Below, in pieces: positions 15,605 through 23,320 of a DNA stretch of 64,000 nt. Position 1 is the stretch's first letter. The number at the start of each line of letters is the position of its first letter. Under the pieces are notes generated by a model, which worked only from the letters and a program-made list of their open reading frames with translations, was not told where the DNA came from and made no database searches. The position numbers and the translations under genes were made by a program. This stretch comes from a bacterium (lineage in GTDB: Bacteria > Planctomycetota > Planctomycetia > Pirellulales > Pirellulaceae), in assembly GCA_030430075.1 (NCBI GenBank), contig JAUIGN010000004.1:186001-250000 (forward strand), given 5' to 3'.

Positions 15605-18139
15605 ATGCAGGCGCCGCGAACGTTGCTACTTACCACGATTGGCCTCTTGCTGGGAGCCCTGAGTGGACTGGCCGACGAACGGGCGGCTGAGGAGGGCGCG
15701 GCCGCTCCCGGTAGTGCGCAGCAGCGGGCATTTTACAACGAGCAGGTGTTGCCGATTTTGGAGCAACATTGCTTCAAGTGCCACGGCGGCCGTGCATCCA
15801 AGGGCGGTCTGCGGCTCACTTCGCAAGAGAATATTCGTCGCGGTGGAGACACCGGGCCGGCGGTTTCTCACGACGATCCGGCGGACAGCCTGTTGTTGCG
15901 GGCGATCAACTACGAAGATTATGAGATGCCGCCGTCCGGCAAGCTGCCGGCAGCGCAGATTGCCATCTTGGCGCGCTGGGTTCGCTCGCGGTTGGCGGGC
16001 GCGCCGCGTCAGGCGACCGATCCGGAGCCGGATGAGGAACATGGGCCGCCGCCGGTCAACGAGACGACCAGGCAGTTCTGGTCATTCCAGCCGGTAGAGC
16101 GGCCTGCGGTGCCGACGCCCCAGCGGGAGGCGTGGGTTCGCAATCCCATCGATGCGTTCATCGTGAAGCGGCTCGAGACCAACCACCTGTCTCCGGCGCC
16201 ACCTGCGGACAAGACGGCCCTGCTGAGGCGAGCGACCTACGACTTGACCGGTTTGCCGCCCACGCCGGCCGAAGTCGCCGCCTTCCTGGCGGACGATTCC
16301 CCGGCCGCCTTCGAACGCGTCGTCGATCGGCTGCTGGAGTCGCCCCATTACGGCGAGCGGTGGGCCCGACACTGGCTGGATCTGGTTCGTTACGCGGAAA
16401 CCAACAGTTACGAACGTGACGGTGCAAAGCCGTTTGTCTGGCGGTATCGTGATTACGTCATTCGATCGTTCAACGAAGACAAGCCCTACGATCAATTTGT
16501 GCGCGAGCAACTGGCGGGTGACGAACTGCCGGAGGCGACGTCGGACGCCATCATCGCCACCGGCTATTACCGTTTGGGAATCTGGCAGGACGAACCGGTC
16601 GATCCGGTTCAAGAGGTCTTTGAAGACATCGACGACCTGGTTCGCACGACGGGAGAGGTCTTTCTGGGGCTGACCGTCGGGTGCGCCCGTTGCCACGATC
16701 ACAAGTTGGATCCGGTTCCCCAGCGAGACTACTATCGCCTGGCGGCCTTCTTCCGCAATGTGCGGCGTTACGGGGTTCGGGGTGCTGACTCGGTCGCCGC
16801 GTCGTCACTCGTCGAAATCGGGACGCCCGAGCAGCGACAACGCCATGCGGAACAAGTGGCTCGCTACGAAGCCGAGTTGCAATCTGCGAATGGCCGGATT
16901 GAGCCGATCGAGGCCCGGGTTGAGGCCGACCTCAAAGGGGTGGAGAACGATGAATGGAAGCATGCGAAGCGGCGCCCCGAATTCGTCAAGAAACGCATTG
17001 GGTCGCTAATCACACAGCAGGAGTTTGATGACTACGCGAAGTCGCTCGAGCATCGCGCCGAGCTCAGACGCAACAAGCCGCCCGGTTTGGAGCAAGCCCT
17101 GTGTGTCAAAGAGCATGGACGCACGAGCCCTCCGACCCACGTGCTGGTGCGGGGAAATGCCCATGCCCAGGGTGAGGAAGTGGCACCCGGATTTCCCTCG
17201 GTGCTCTCGCCACCGGCGCCGGACATCCGCCGGCCGGCGGAGGGAATTGGCAGCACGGGGCGCCGCCGTGCGCTGGCCGAGTGGATTGCCAGCGCGGAGA
17301 ACCCCCTTACCGCGCGTGTGATGGTCAATCGCCTCTGGCATTACCATTTCGGCCGCGGGCTGGTTCGCTCGACCAGCGACTTGGGGTTCCAGGGAACGCC
17401 GCCCACGCACCCCGAACTGCTGGATTGGCTGGCCAGTGAGTTGGTGGCCGGGGAATGGAAGATCAAACGGATGCACAAGCTGATGATGCTCTCCAACACG
17501 TACCAGATGTCGTCGCAGGCCAATGCGGCGGCGTTGGAGAAGGATCCACTGAACCAGCTCTTTTGGCGATTCGATATGCGCCGGTTGTCTGCCGAAGAGA
17601 TTCGTGATTCCCTCTTGGCCGTCAATGGCAGCTTGTCTTTGGACCGGATGTTCGGGCCCAGTTTCTACCCGATCATGCCGCCTGAGGTCTTGGCGGGGCA
17701 GTCGCGCCCGGGGGCAGGCTGGGGAAAATCGTCCGCCGAAGAACGGGCCCGCCGCAGCATCTACATCCATGTCAAACGGTCCTTGGCGGTACCGATGATC
17801 GCCAGTTTTGACGGACCTGAGAGCGACGCGAGCTGCCCGGTCCGCTTCAACACGACGCAGCCGACGCAGGCGTTGGGAATGCTCAACAGCCGCTTTGTCA
17901 TGGAGCAGGCGGCGGTCTTCGCCGACTACTTGCAGCAGCAGGCGGGCGACGACCTGACGGCGCAGATCACCGTGGCGCTGCGCCGCGTTACCCAGCGCGA
18001 GCCGACGCAGGAAGAGATCCGGCGCGGCGTCACGCTGGTGCAAACGATGCAGAAAGCGCACGACGTTTCCGCGCCTCAGGCACTGCAATACTTCTGCTTG
18101 ACGGCACTGAACCTGAACGAATTTGTCTACTTGGACTGA
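15605..18139 (+). CDS. PSCyt1/DUF1549/DUF1553 planctomycete cytochrome-type protein
   Basis: An 844-residue exported protein. The ATG at 15605 opens a clear signal peptide ('LLLTTIGLLLGALSGLA'); the in-frame ATG at 15545 adds 20 residues before it. A PSCyt1 domain follows with the heme-type motif C56-FK-C59-H60 and 'GGLRLTSQENIRRGGDTGPAV'. DUF1549 occupies roughly residues 160-370 ('NPIDAFIVKRLE', 'LRRATYDLTGLPPTP', 'YGERWARHWLDLVRYAET') and ends with a second CxxCH at residues 360-364 ('CARCHDHKLDPV'). DUF1553 covers the C-terminal part ('RRALAEWIASAENPLTARVMVNRLWHYHFG' region). A Glu/Lys/Arg-rich helical segment links the two. The family pairs with DUF1501 genes, as here; its redox or degradative function is not established. 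Confidence 0.92.
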   Translation: MQAPRTLLLTTIGLLLGALSGLADERAAEEGAAAPGSAQQRAFYNEQVLPILEQHCFKCHGGRASKGGLRLTSQENIRRGGDTGPAVSHDDPADSLLLRAINYEDYEMPPSGKLPAAQIAILARWVRSRLAGAPRQATDPEPDEEHGPPPVNETTRQFWSFQPVERPAVPTPQREAWVRNPIDAFIVKRLETNHLSPAPPADKTALLRRATYDLTGLPPTPAEVAAFLADDSPAAFERVVDRLLESPHYGERWARHWLDLVRYAETNSYERDGAKPFVWRYRDYVIRSFNEDKPYDQFVREQLAGDELPEATSDAIIATGYYRLGIWQDEPVDPVQEVFEDIDDLVRTTGEVFLGLTVGCARCHDHKLDPVPQRDYYRLAAFFRNVRRYGVRGADSVAASSLVEIGTPEQRQRHAEQVARYEAELQSANGRIEPIEARVEADLKGVENDEWKHAKRRPEFVKKRIGSLITQQEFDDYAKSLEHRAELRRNKPPGLEQALCVKEHGRTSPPTHVLVRGNAHAQGEEVAPGFPSVLSPPAPDIRRPAEGIGSTGRRRALAEWIASAENPLTARVMVNRLWHYHFGRGLVRSTSDLGFQGTPPTHPELLDWLASELVAGEWKIKRMHKLMMLSNTYQMSSQANAAALEKDPLNQLFWRFDMRRLSAEEIRDSLLAVNGSLSLDRMFGPSFYPIMPPEVLAGQSRPGAGWGKSSAEERARRSIYIHVKRSLAVPMIASFDGPESDASCPVRFNTTQPTQALGMLNSRFVMEQAAVFADYLQQQAGDDLTAQITVALRRVTQREPTQEEIRRGVTLVQTMQKAHDVSAPQALQYFCLTALNLNEFVYLD

Positions 18140-18180
18140 GGTCGGGAATCGCAGACCACATGCCACCAGGAAACCAACCC

Positions 18181-19653
18181 ATGGCAACGAACCCCTCACG
18201 ACCCAACTTTTGCGGACGCACCCGCCGGGAGTTCCTCTGGCAGGCCGGTGGAGGCTTTACCGGCGTTGCCCTTTCGGCCCTGCTCGGCCAGGACGGTTTT
18301 CTCGCCCGCCAGTCGGTCGCCGCCGACGGGGTGACGGAGTGGCGCAATCCGTTGGCTGCCAAGCCACCACATTTTGCCCCCAAGGCCAAGAATGTGATCT
18401 TTCTGTATATGTATGGCGGACCGAGCCATATCGATACGTTCGATCGCAAGCCGAAGATGACGGGCATGGATAACAAGACCGTCTCGGTCAAGACATTCGG
18501 CCGCGGCGGCCATCGCAACCAGGGGCGGATCGTCGAGCCGCGCTGGAAATTCAAGCAGTACGGCGAGTGCGGCAAGTGGGTTTCCGACCTGTTTCCTCAC
18601 CTGGCCACCTGCGTTGACGACATTGCATTCGTCCATTCAATGACTGCGGATTCGCCGATTCACGGATCGGCCATGCTGATGATGAACAGCGGCAAGATCC
18701 TCAGCGGCAGCCCCTGCATGGGATCGTGGATCAACTACGGGCTGGGCACGGTCAACGAGAATCTGCCGGGCTTCGTCGTGATGCTCGATCCCCGCGGCGG
18801 GCCGATCAGCGGCGCCAAGAACTGGAGCAGTGGATACATGCCGGCGACGTACCAGGCCACGGTGATGAGGTCCAGCGGTACGCCGATTTTGGATCTGGCG
18901 CCGAGCGGCGGCCTGACGCGTCCGATGCAACGCCGGTTGCTCGACGCGTTGCGGGACTATAACGAAGAGCATTTGGCGTCTCGTGGTGATAACCATGATC
19001 TGGCGGCCCGGATTGCCAGCTACGAACTGGCGTACAAGATGCAAAGCGCCGCGCCGGAAGCGGTCGACCTGTCTCAGGAAACCGCCCAGACGAAAGCTCT
19101 GTACGGTCTGGATGATCCTACCGCCGGCCCGTTTGCTCGCCAGTGCCTGCTCGCCAGGCGGTTGGTCGAACGGGGCGTCCGCTTTGTGCAGCTCTATTCG
19201 GGCGGCAACCACAACGATGCCAACTGGGACGCGCACGGGGACCTCAAGGCCAATCACGACCTGCATGCCGCGGAGACGGACCAGCCGATCGCCGGACTGC
19301 TCAAGGATTTGAAAGATCGGGGGATGCTCGACGAAACCCTCATCGTCTGGGGTGGTGAGTTCGGTCGGCAGCCGACGGCGGAATACGCGAAGGGAACGGG
19401 TCGAGACCACAACGCTTACGGCTTCACGATGTGGCTTGCCGGTGGCGGCATCAAAGGGGGCGTCAGCTACGGCAAGACCGACGAATTGGGTGCCGCCGCC
19501 GTCGAGAATCGCCTCCACGTTCGCAACCTGCATGCCACCATTCTGCAGCAAATGGGCCTCGATCCAAACGCGCTCAGCTACTTCCACAACGGGCTGGATC
19601 AGAAACTGGTCGGGGTCGAGGGGGCGGACCCGATCCACGAGATCATTGCCTGA
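18181..19653 (+). CDS. DUF1501 family protein, Tat-exported
   Basis: A 490-residue protein beginning with a Tat signal ('RTRREFLWQAGGGFTGVAL'). The start is set at the ATG at 18181, which follows AGGA at about 10 bases; an ATG at 18160 would add seven residues. The body carries DUF1501 hallmarks: 'KNVIFLYMYGGPSHIDTFDRKP', 'SMTADSPIHGSAMLMMNSG', 'WGGEFGRQP' and 'GRDHNAYGFTMWLAGGGIKGG'. The fold resembles the alkaline-phosphatase/sulfatase superfamily, with the GGPSH and D-HN residues in metal-site positions, but no reaction is proven. It follows the DUF1549/1553 gene by 41 bases, the usual planctomycete pair, so the two probably act together outside the cytoplasm. Confidence 0.92.
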   Translation: MATNPSRPNFCGRTRREFLWQAGGGFTGVALSALLGQDGFLARQSVAADGVTEWRNPLAAKPPHFAPKAKNVIFLYMYGGPSHIDTFDRKPKMTGMDNKTVSVKTFGRGGHRNQGRIVEPRWKFKQYGECGKWVSDLFPHLATCVDDIAFVHSMTADSPIHGSAMLMMNSGKILSGSPCMGSWINYGLGTVNENLPGFVVMLDPRGGPISGAKNWSSGYMPATYQATVMRSSGTPILDLAPSGGLTRPMQRRLLDALRDYNEEHLASRGDNHDLAARIASYELAYKMQSAAPEAVDLSQETAQTKALYGLDDPTAGPFARQCLLARRLVERGVRFVQLYSGGNHNDANWDAHGDLKANHDLHAAETDQPIAGLLKDLKDRGMLDETLIVWGGEFGRQPTAEYAKGTGRDHNAYGFTMWLAGGGIKGGVSYGKTDELGAAAVENRLHVRNLHATILQQMGLDPNALSYFHNGLDQKLVGVEGADPIHEIIA

Positions 19654-19694
19654 CGCGGCAACCGCACGATCGGCGCGAACACACGAACGCTGCC

Positions 19695-19836
19695 GCTCGG
19701 CGCGGGTCTCTGACCGGTTGCTCGGCGCGGGGCTGCTCGGCGCGGGTCTCTGACCGGTTGCTCGTCCCGGGTCTCTGACCGGTTGCTCGGCGCGGGTCTC
19801 TGACCCCGCCGAAACGGCCGACCGAAGGTCTCCAAT
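19695..19836. repeat. 25-bp tandem repeat array C with conserved arm
   Basis: Units of 25 bp with core GCTCGGCGCGGGTCTCTGAC begin at 19695, 19735, 19760 and 19785, with a truncated unit at 19720. They run into the conserved block containing CCGACCGAAGGTCTCC at about 19818-19833, exactly as in copy A. The outer block and palindrome present in copies A and B are missing here. Confidence 0.88.
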
Positions 19837-20046
19837 TCTTCGCGCGACCCCGAATCATTCATGAGCGAATTCCAATTCACTGCAGGTCGGCGTGCCGCAG
19901 TTGTTCGCGGTGAACCTATCCGAAGCGTAGCGCATCTCAGCCGAAACAGATTAGCGCCCCGTTTGTCCAGCCAGCAACGGTACCGGGGCCATGTGATCAT
20001 CTGCACGACGCAATGCGTCAGGGAAACGCGGCCCCCTCACCCCCGG

Positions 20047-20079
20047 CCCCTCTCCCCCAGACAAGCTGGGGGCGAGGGG
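20047..20079. terminator. GC-rich hairpin, possible bidirectional terminator or REP-like repeat
   Basis: A 14-bp stem with one mismatch (CCCCTCTCCCCCAG / CTGGGGGCGAGGGG) around the loop ACAAG, lying between the convergent DUF1501 and epmB genes. The preceding CCCTCACCCCCGGCCCCTC is part of a widespread bacterial intergenic repeat type. No T-run is present, so terminator activity is inferred only from position and strength. Confidence 0.45.
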
Positions 20080-20120
20080 AGCCAGTGTGGTCGGTGCGGC
20101 ATGACGCAATTCCGTGCTTC

Positions 20121-20224
20121 CAAGTTTCCAAGCTTCCGTTGTTCCAAGCTTTCAAGCTTTCAAGCTTTCAAGCTTTCAAGCGTCCAAGCGTCCAAGCGTC
20201 CAAGCGTCCAAGCGTCCAAGCGTC
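20121..20224. repeat. 8-bp tandem repeats in convergent gap
   Basis: Thirteen 8-bp units: CAAGTTTC, CAAGCTTC, CGTTGTTC, four CAAGCTTT and six CAAGCGTC. The homogeneous blocks of four and six indicate recent slippage expansion. All frames are open through the array, giving spurious repetitive peptides. The rest of the gap 19654-20336 holds no gene. Confidence 0.92.
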
Positions 20225-20336
20225 CGCGCTTCCGAAGGTCATGCAGGGCTTGATCGAAGGAACGAAGACAGGTTGCAGGGACCGCTTCCCGATGTCAGTG
20301 TTCGGGATGTTTCTGAAGTTGCCGACGAAACGTGCG

Positions 20337-21374
20337 TTACTTCTTCACTTGCGGGTCGGGAAAGAGGATCTGCTTGCTCGGCTGACCGGCGAGTTCCTGG
20401 ACATACGTGGGGACGGCATAGCCGGGCAACGCATCGCGGAGCTGGCGGACCAGTTCGCGGCCCCGTTCGACGGGTACCTCGAAGTGGGCCGCGCCGCGAA
20501 CCCGATCCAGTTGGTGCAGGTAGTAGGGGACCACTCTGAGGTCGATCAGCCGCTCGCTTAAGTCGCTGAGGGCGGCGAGCGAATCGTTGACGCCACGCAG
20601 CAGGACTGTCTGGTTGAGCAACATCACGTCGGCTTCGCGGAGCCGGTCGAGCGCCGCTGCGACGGTCGCATCCAGCTCGGCCCCGTGGTTGGCGTGAATT
20701 ACCACGACGGGGGTCAGCCGGCAGGTGCTCAGCCAGTTCAGGCAGCCGGCGGTGATCCGTGTGGGGATCATGATCGGCAGCCGGGTGTGAATGCGCAATC
20801 GTCGCAGGTGGGGAATCTCTTCCAAGCCCGCCGTCAGTTCCTTCAGCCGCTCGTCGCTGAGGGTCAGCGGATCCCCACCGCTGAGAATGACTTCCTCGAC
20901 CGACGTGTCTGCGGCGATCTGTTCCAAGACGGGTTGCCACTGCGTCCCGGATTGGGGGCCGCCGGAATAGGGGTAGTGGCGGCGGAAGCAGTATCGGCAG
21001 TGGATGGCGCAGGCTCCAGTCGTCACCAGGAGGACGCGCCCTGCGTACTTCTGCAGCATTCCCGGCTGAAGCTGGGAGTCGTGATCGCCGACCGGGTCCT
21101 CGGTGAATCCGGCGGCTTGGCGGGATTCGTCGACGCTCGGCAGGACTTGCCGCAGCAGCGGATCGTGCGCATCGCCGTGGCGCATACGGCGAACGTAGCT
21201 CTGGGGCGCAAAGACCGGAAACCCGCAGTCGGCGGCTCGGCCGAGCGTATCCGGCAAGCCGAGCTGGCGGCACAGCGTCGGAGCGTCGCGGATCGCCGAC
21301 TTCATGGCCTCCTGCCAGGACGGCGCGCCCGAAGCGGTAAGGACAGAATCGCTTGGGGACGTTACAATTGGCAT
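20337..21374 (-). CDS. epmB: EF-P beta-lysylation protein EpmB (lysine 2,3-aminomutase-like)
   Basis: A 345-residue radical SAM enzyme. The [4Fe-4S] motif is C122-AIH-C126-RY-C129 in 'CAIHCRYCFRRHYPY', a stretch typical of the KamA/EpmB branch; 'EEVILSGGDPLTLSD' is the conserved SAM-contacting segment and 'PYYLHQLDRVRGAAHFEVP' carries PLP/substrate contacts. EpmB converts (S)-alpha-lysine to (R)-beta-lysine, which EpmA attaches to EF-P. Its length fits EpmB rather than the longer clostridial lysine aminomutases. The gene is divergent from efp, whose product it indirectly modifies, and epmA lies just beyond. This context makes the EpmB identification strong. Confidence 0.93.
   Translation of the reverse strand: MPIVTSPSDSVLTASGAPSWQEAMKSAIRDAPTLCRQLGLPDTLGRAADCGFPVFAPQSYVRRMRHGDAHDPLLRQVLPSVDESRQAAGFTEDPVGDHDSQLQPGMLQKYAGRVLLVTTGACAIHCRYCFRRHYPYSGGPQSGTQWQPVLEQIAADTSVEEVILSGGDPLTLSDERLKELTAGLEEIPHLRRLRIHTRLPIMIPTRITAGCLNWLSTCRLTPVVVIHANHGAELDATVAAALDRLREADVMLLNQTVLLRGVNDSLAALSDLSERLIDLRVVPYYLHQLDRVRGAAHFEVPVERGRELVRQLRDALPGYAVPTYVQELAGQPSKQILFPDPQVKK
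21340..21368 (+). promoter_or_regulatory. Candidate promoter of efp
   Basis: AGGACA (21340-21345) and TACAAT (21363-21368) with a 17-base spacer, 113 bases upstream of the efp start and inside the 5' end of epmB on the opposite strand. The -35 match is modest (4/6). Confidence 0.3.
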
Positions 21375-21481
21375 ACTCGAATTCGGTCTCAGACGCGGGA
21401 TGTCCGTTGGCTAGGTTTCGGACGCTAACCCGCTTAGCAGCATAACTTTCCGTTAACTAAAAGCGAAGTAGGGAATCACCG

Positions 21482-22051
21482 GTGGCGAGCTACAAAACAA
21501 ACGAATTTCGTAAGGGTCTCAAAGTTCAGATCGATGGTGAACCGTATCTGATGATCGAGATGAACTTCCGCAAGCCGGGCAAAGGGGCCGCCCTCTTCGA
21601 GTGCAAGCTACGAAACCTGCTGAGAAATACCATCCTGTCGCGCACGTATCGGGGGACGGAGACTCTCGAAGCGGCCGATGTCGAAGAGATCGACGCCCAG
21701 TTCTTGTACCGTCAAGGCGACATGTTCGTCTTTATGGACAACACGAACTACGAACAGTACGAATTGACGTCGGAGCAAGTCGACGACGCCGCCAAGTACC
21801 TCAAGGAAGGACTTGGCTGTTCGCTGATGCTCTACAACGGGAATCCCATTTCGTTGACGCCGCCGAATCACGTCGAGCTGGAAATCACCGAATGTGAGCC
21901 GGGGGCGAAAGGGGATACGGCAACCAATGTGACCAAGCCCGCCAAGGTGGAAACCGGGGCCGAGTTCCAGGTGCCGATCTTCATCAAGGAAGGGAACATC
22001 ATCAAGATCGACACGCGGACCGGCGATTACGTCGAACGCGTCAGCAACTGA
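21482..22051 (+). CDS. efp: Elongation factor P
   Basis: A 189-residue three-domain protein of standard length that binds stalled ribosomes between the P and E sites and helps form peptide bonds at consecutive prolines. The tip loop 'RKPGKGAALFE' places the modifiable Lys at position 34, as in E. coli. The C-terminal signature 'KGDTATNVTKPAKVETGAEFQVPIFIKEGNIIKIDTR' region is standard. The start is a GTG at 21482 preceded by AGGGA at suitable spacing, giving 'MASYKTNEFRKGLK'. The presence of epmA and epmB on either side, together with Lys34, argues that beta-lysylation is used in this organism. Confidence 0.97.
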   Translation: MASYKTNEFRKGLKVQIDGEPYLMIEMNFRKPGKGAALFECKLRNLLRNTILSRTYRGTETLEAADVEEIDAQFLYRQGDMFVFMDNTNYEQYELTSEQVDDAAKYLKEGLGCSLMLYNGNPISLTPPNHVELEITECEPGAKGDTATNVTKPAKVETGAEFQVPIFIKEGNIIKIDTRTGDYVERVSN

Positions 22052-22127
22052 TCGAGAATCCCTCCTGGTGCCTGTTTGTGACTGCCGGGTATCGCCGGGT
22101 GGTCGTGACCGCCGCGGGGCGCGCTGG

Positions 22128-23105
22128 ATGAATGATTTCCTGCCATCGGCAAGTTGGGACCGGTTGCGCCACCGCGCGGCGCTGTTGAAGCGATTGCGAG
22201 CGTTCTTTGACGAGCGGGGTTTCCTGGAGGTTGAGACGCCTCTCCTCTCGGCCGATACGGTGGTCGATCGGCACCTCGATCCAATGACGGTGTGCGTTGC
22301 GCCGGCAGGGACGGGCGATGGCGGGCGGCCGGTCGAGTGGCTGCAGACGTCGCCCGAGTTTTGCATGAAGCGGTTGCTGGCCGCTGGCGGCGAGGCCATC
22401 TATCAGGTGACGCGCGCCTTTCGGCAGGACGAGCGGGGTCGCTTGCACAATCCGGAGTTTTCGATCGTCGAATGGTATCGAGTCGGGGACGATTACCCGG
22501 CCGGTATGGACCTGCTCGCCGACGTGGCCGGCACGCTGCTGGACGCCTCCGCAGTGCAGCGCGTCTCCTATGGAGGGGCATTCGAGCGGGCCGCCGGCGT
22601 CGACCCGCACCGCGCGGATCTTGCCGCCCTGCGACATGCCGCCGCGGCGCGCGCGATCGATGTTCCCGTCGGCTACGAAGACGCCGACCGGGATCATTGG
22701 CTGGAGTTCCTGTTCGACCGTTGTGTCGCGCCCCAGTTGGGCTGTGACCAGCCGGCGATTGTCTACGACTACCCGGCCAGCCAGGCGATGCTGGCCCGGC
22801 TCGGCGATGGCAACCCCAGCGTGGCCGAGCGATTCGAACTGTACGTCAATGGCGTGGAGCTGGCCAACGGCTATCACGAGCTGACGGATGGCGCCGAACT
22901 GCGACGACGGAACGACGCGGTCAACGCCTTGAGGGAGGTGGATGGCAAGCCGGCCCTGCCGGCCACGAGTCGTTTGCTGGCGGCGATGGATGCCGGTCTG
23001 CCCGCCTGTTGCGGCGTCGCGTTGGGCTTTGACCGGCTCGTGATGGCGGCAACCGGCGCCGACGACATCCGCGACGTGCTCGCCTTTCCGGTTGACCGCG
23101 CGTGA
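22128..23105 (+). CDS. epmA: EF-P lysine lysyltransferase EpmA (GenX/PoxA)
   Basis: A 325-residue class II aminoacyl-tRNA-synthetase-like catalytic domain without an anticodon-binding domain, the standard architecture of EpmA, which joins beta-lysine to Lys34 of EF-P. Motif 1 region is 'FFDERGFLEVETPLL', motif 2 is 'FRQDERGRLHNPEFSIVEWYR', and motif 3 is 'GVALGFDRLVMAATG' with its ATP-binding Arg. The ATG at 22128 gives 'MNDFLPSASWDRLRHRAALL', close to known EpmA N termini; a GTG at 22068 is possible but adds non-conserved residues. It follows efp by 76 bases. A cytosolic enzyme. Confidence 0.93.
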   Translation: MNDFLPSASWDRLRHRAALLKRLRAFFDERGFLEVETPLLSADTVVDRHLDPMTVCVAPAGTGDGGRPVEWLQTSPEFCMKRLLAAGGEAIYQVTRAFRQDERGRLHNPEFSIVEWYRVGDDYPAGMDLLADVAGTLLDASAVQRVSYGGAFERAAGVDPHRADLAALRHAAAARAIDVPVGYEDADRDHWLEFLFDRCVAPQLGCDQPAIVYDYPASQAMLARLGDGNPSVAERFELYVNGVELANGYHELTDGAELRRRNDAVNALREVDGKPALPATSRLLAAMDAGLPACCGVALGFDRLVMAATGADDIRDVLAFPVDRA

Positions 23106-23190
23106 CGGGTGGACGATCAATGCGGGGCGCCGCGCAGATCAGCAGGCACGCGCTTACGCCAACACCGTTCCATTGGATTCCGGGATTCCG

Positions 23191-23207
23191 GTCATGCTGT
23201 GCATGAC
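23191..23207. repeat. 17-bp palindromic repeat, copy 2
   Basis: GTCATGC-TGT-GCATGAC, a perfect 7-bp inverted repeat with 3-base centre in the gap between the convergent epmA and PhoX genes. Other copies lie at 2171, 4778, 26327 and 33646. Confidence 0.85.
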
Positions 23208-23320
23208 GTTTCTTGCCGGGTCGCTCGGCGACCACCGATCAATGGTTTGCGACCTGCACGGCGTTCCATGGCACGCACCGCATGCCCTGCGTTGCCGAGG
23301 CGGCTGCTGCTTGGTCCGGG

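Noticed and set aside
20013..20561. Open frames with 'FQAFKLSS'-like and 'VQASKRPS'-like repeats
   Set aside because: They are translations of the 8-bp DNA repeat and run into the epmB antisense strand.
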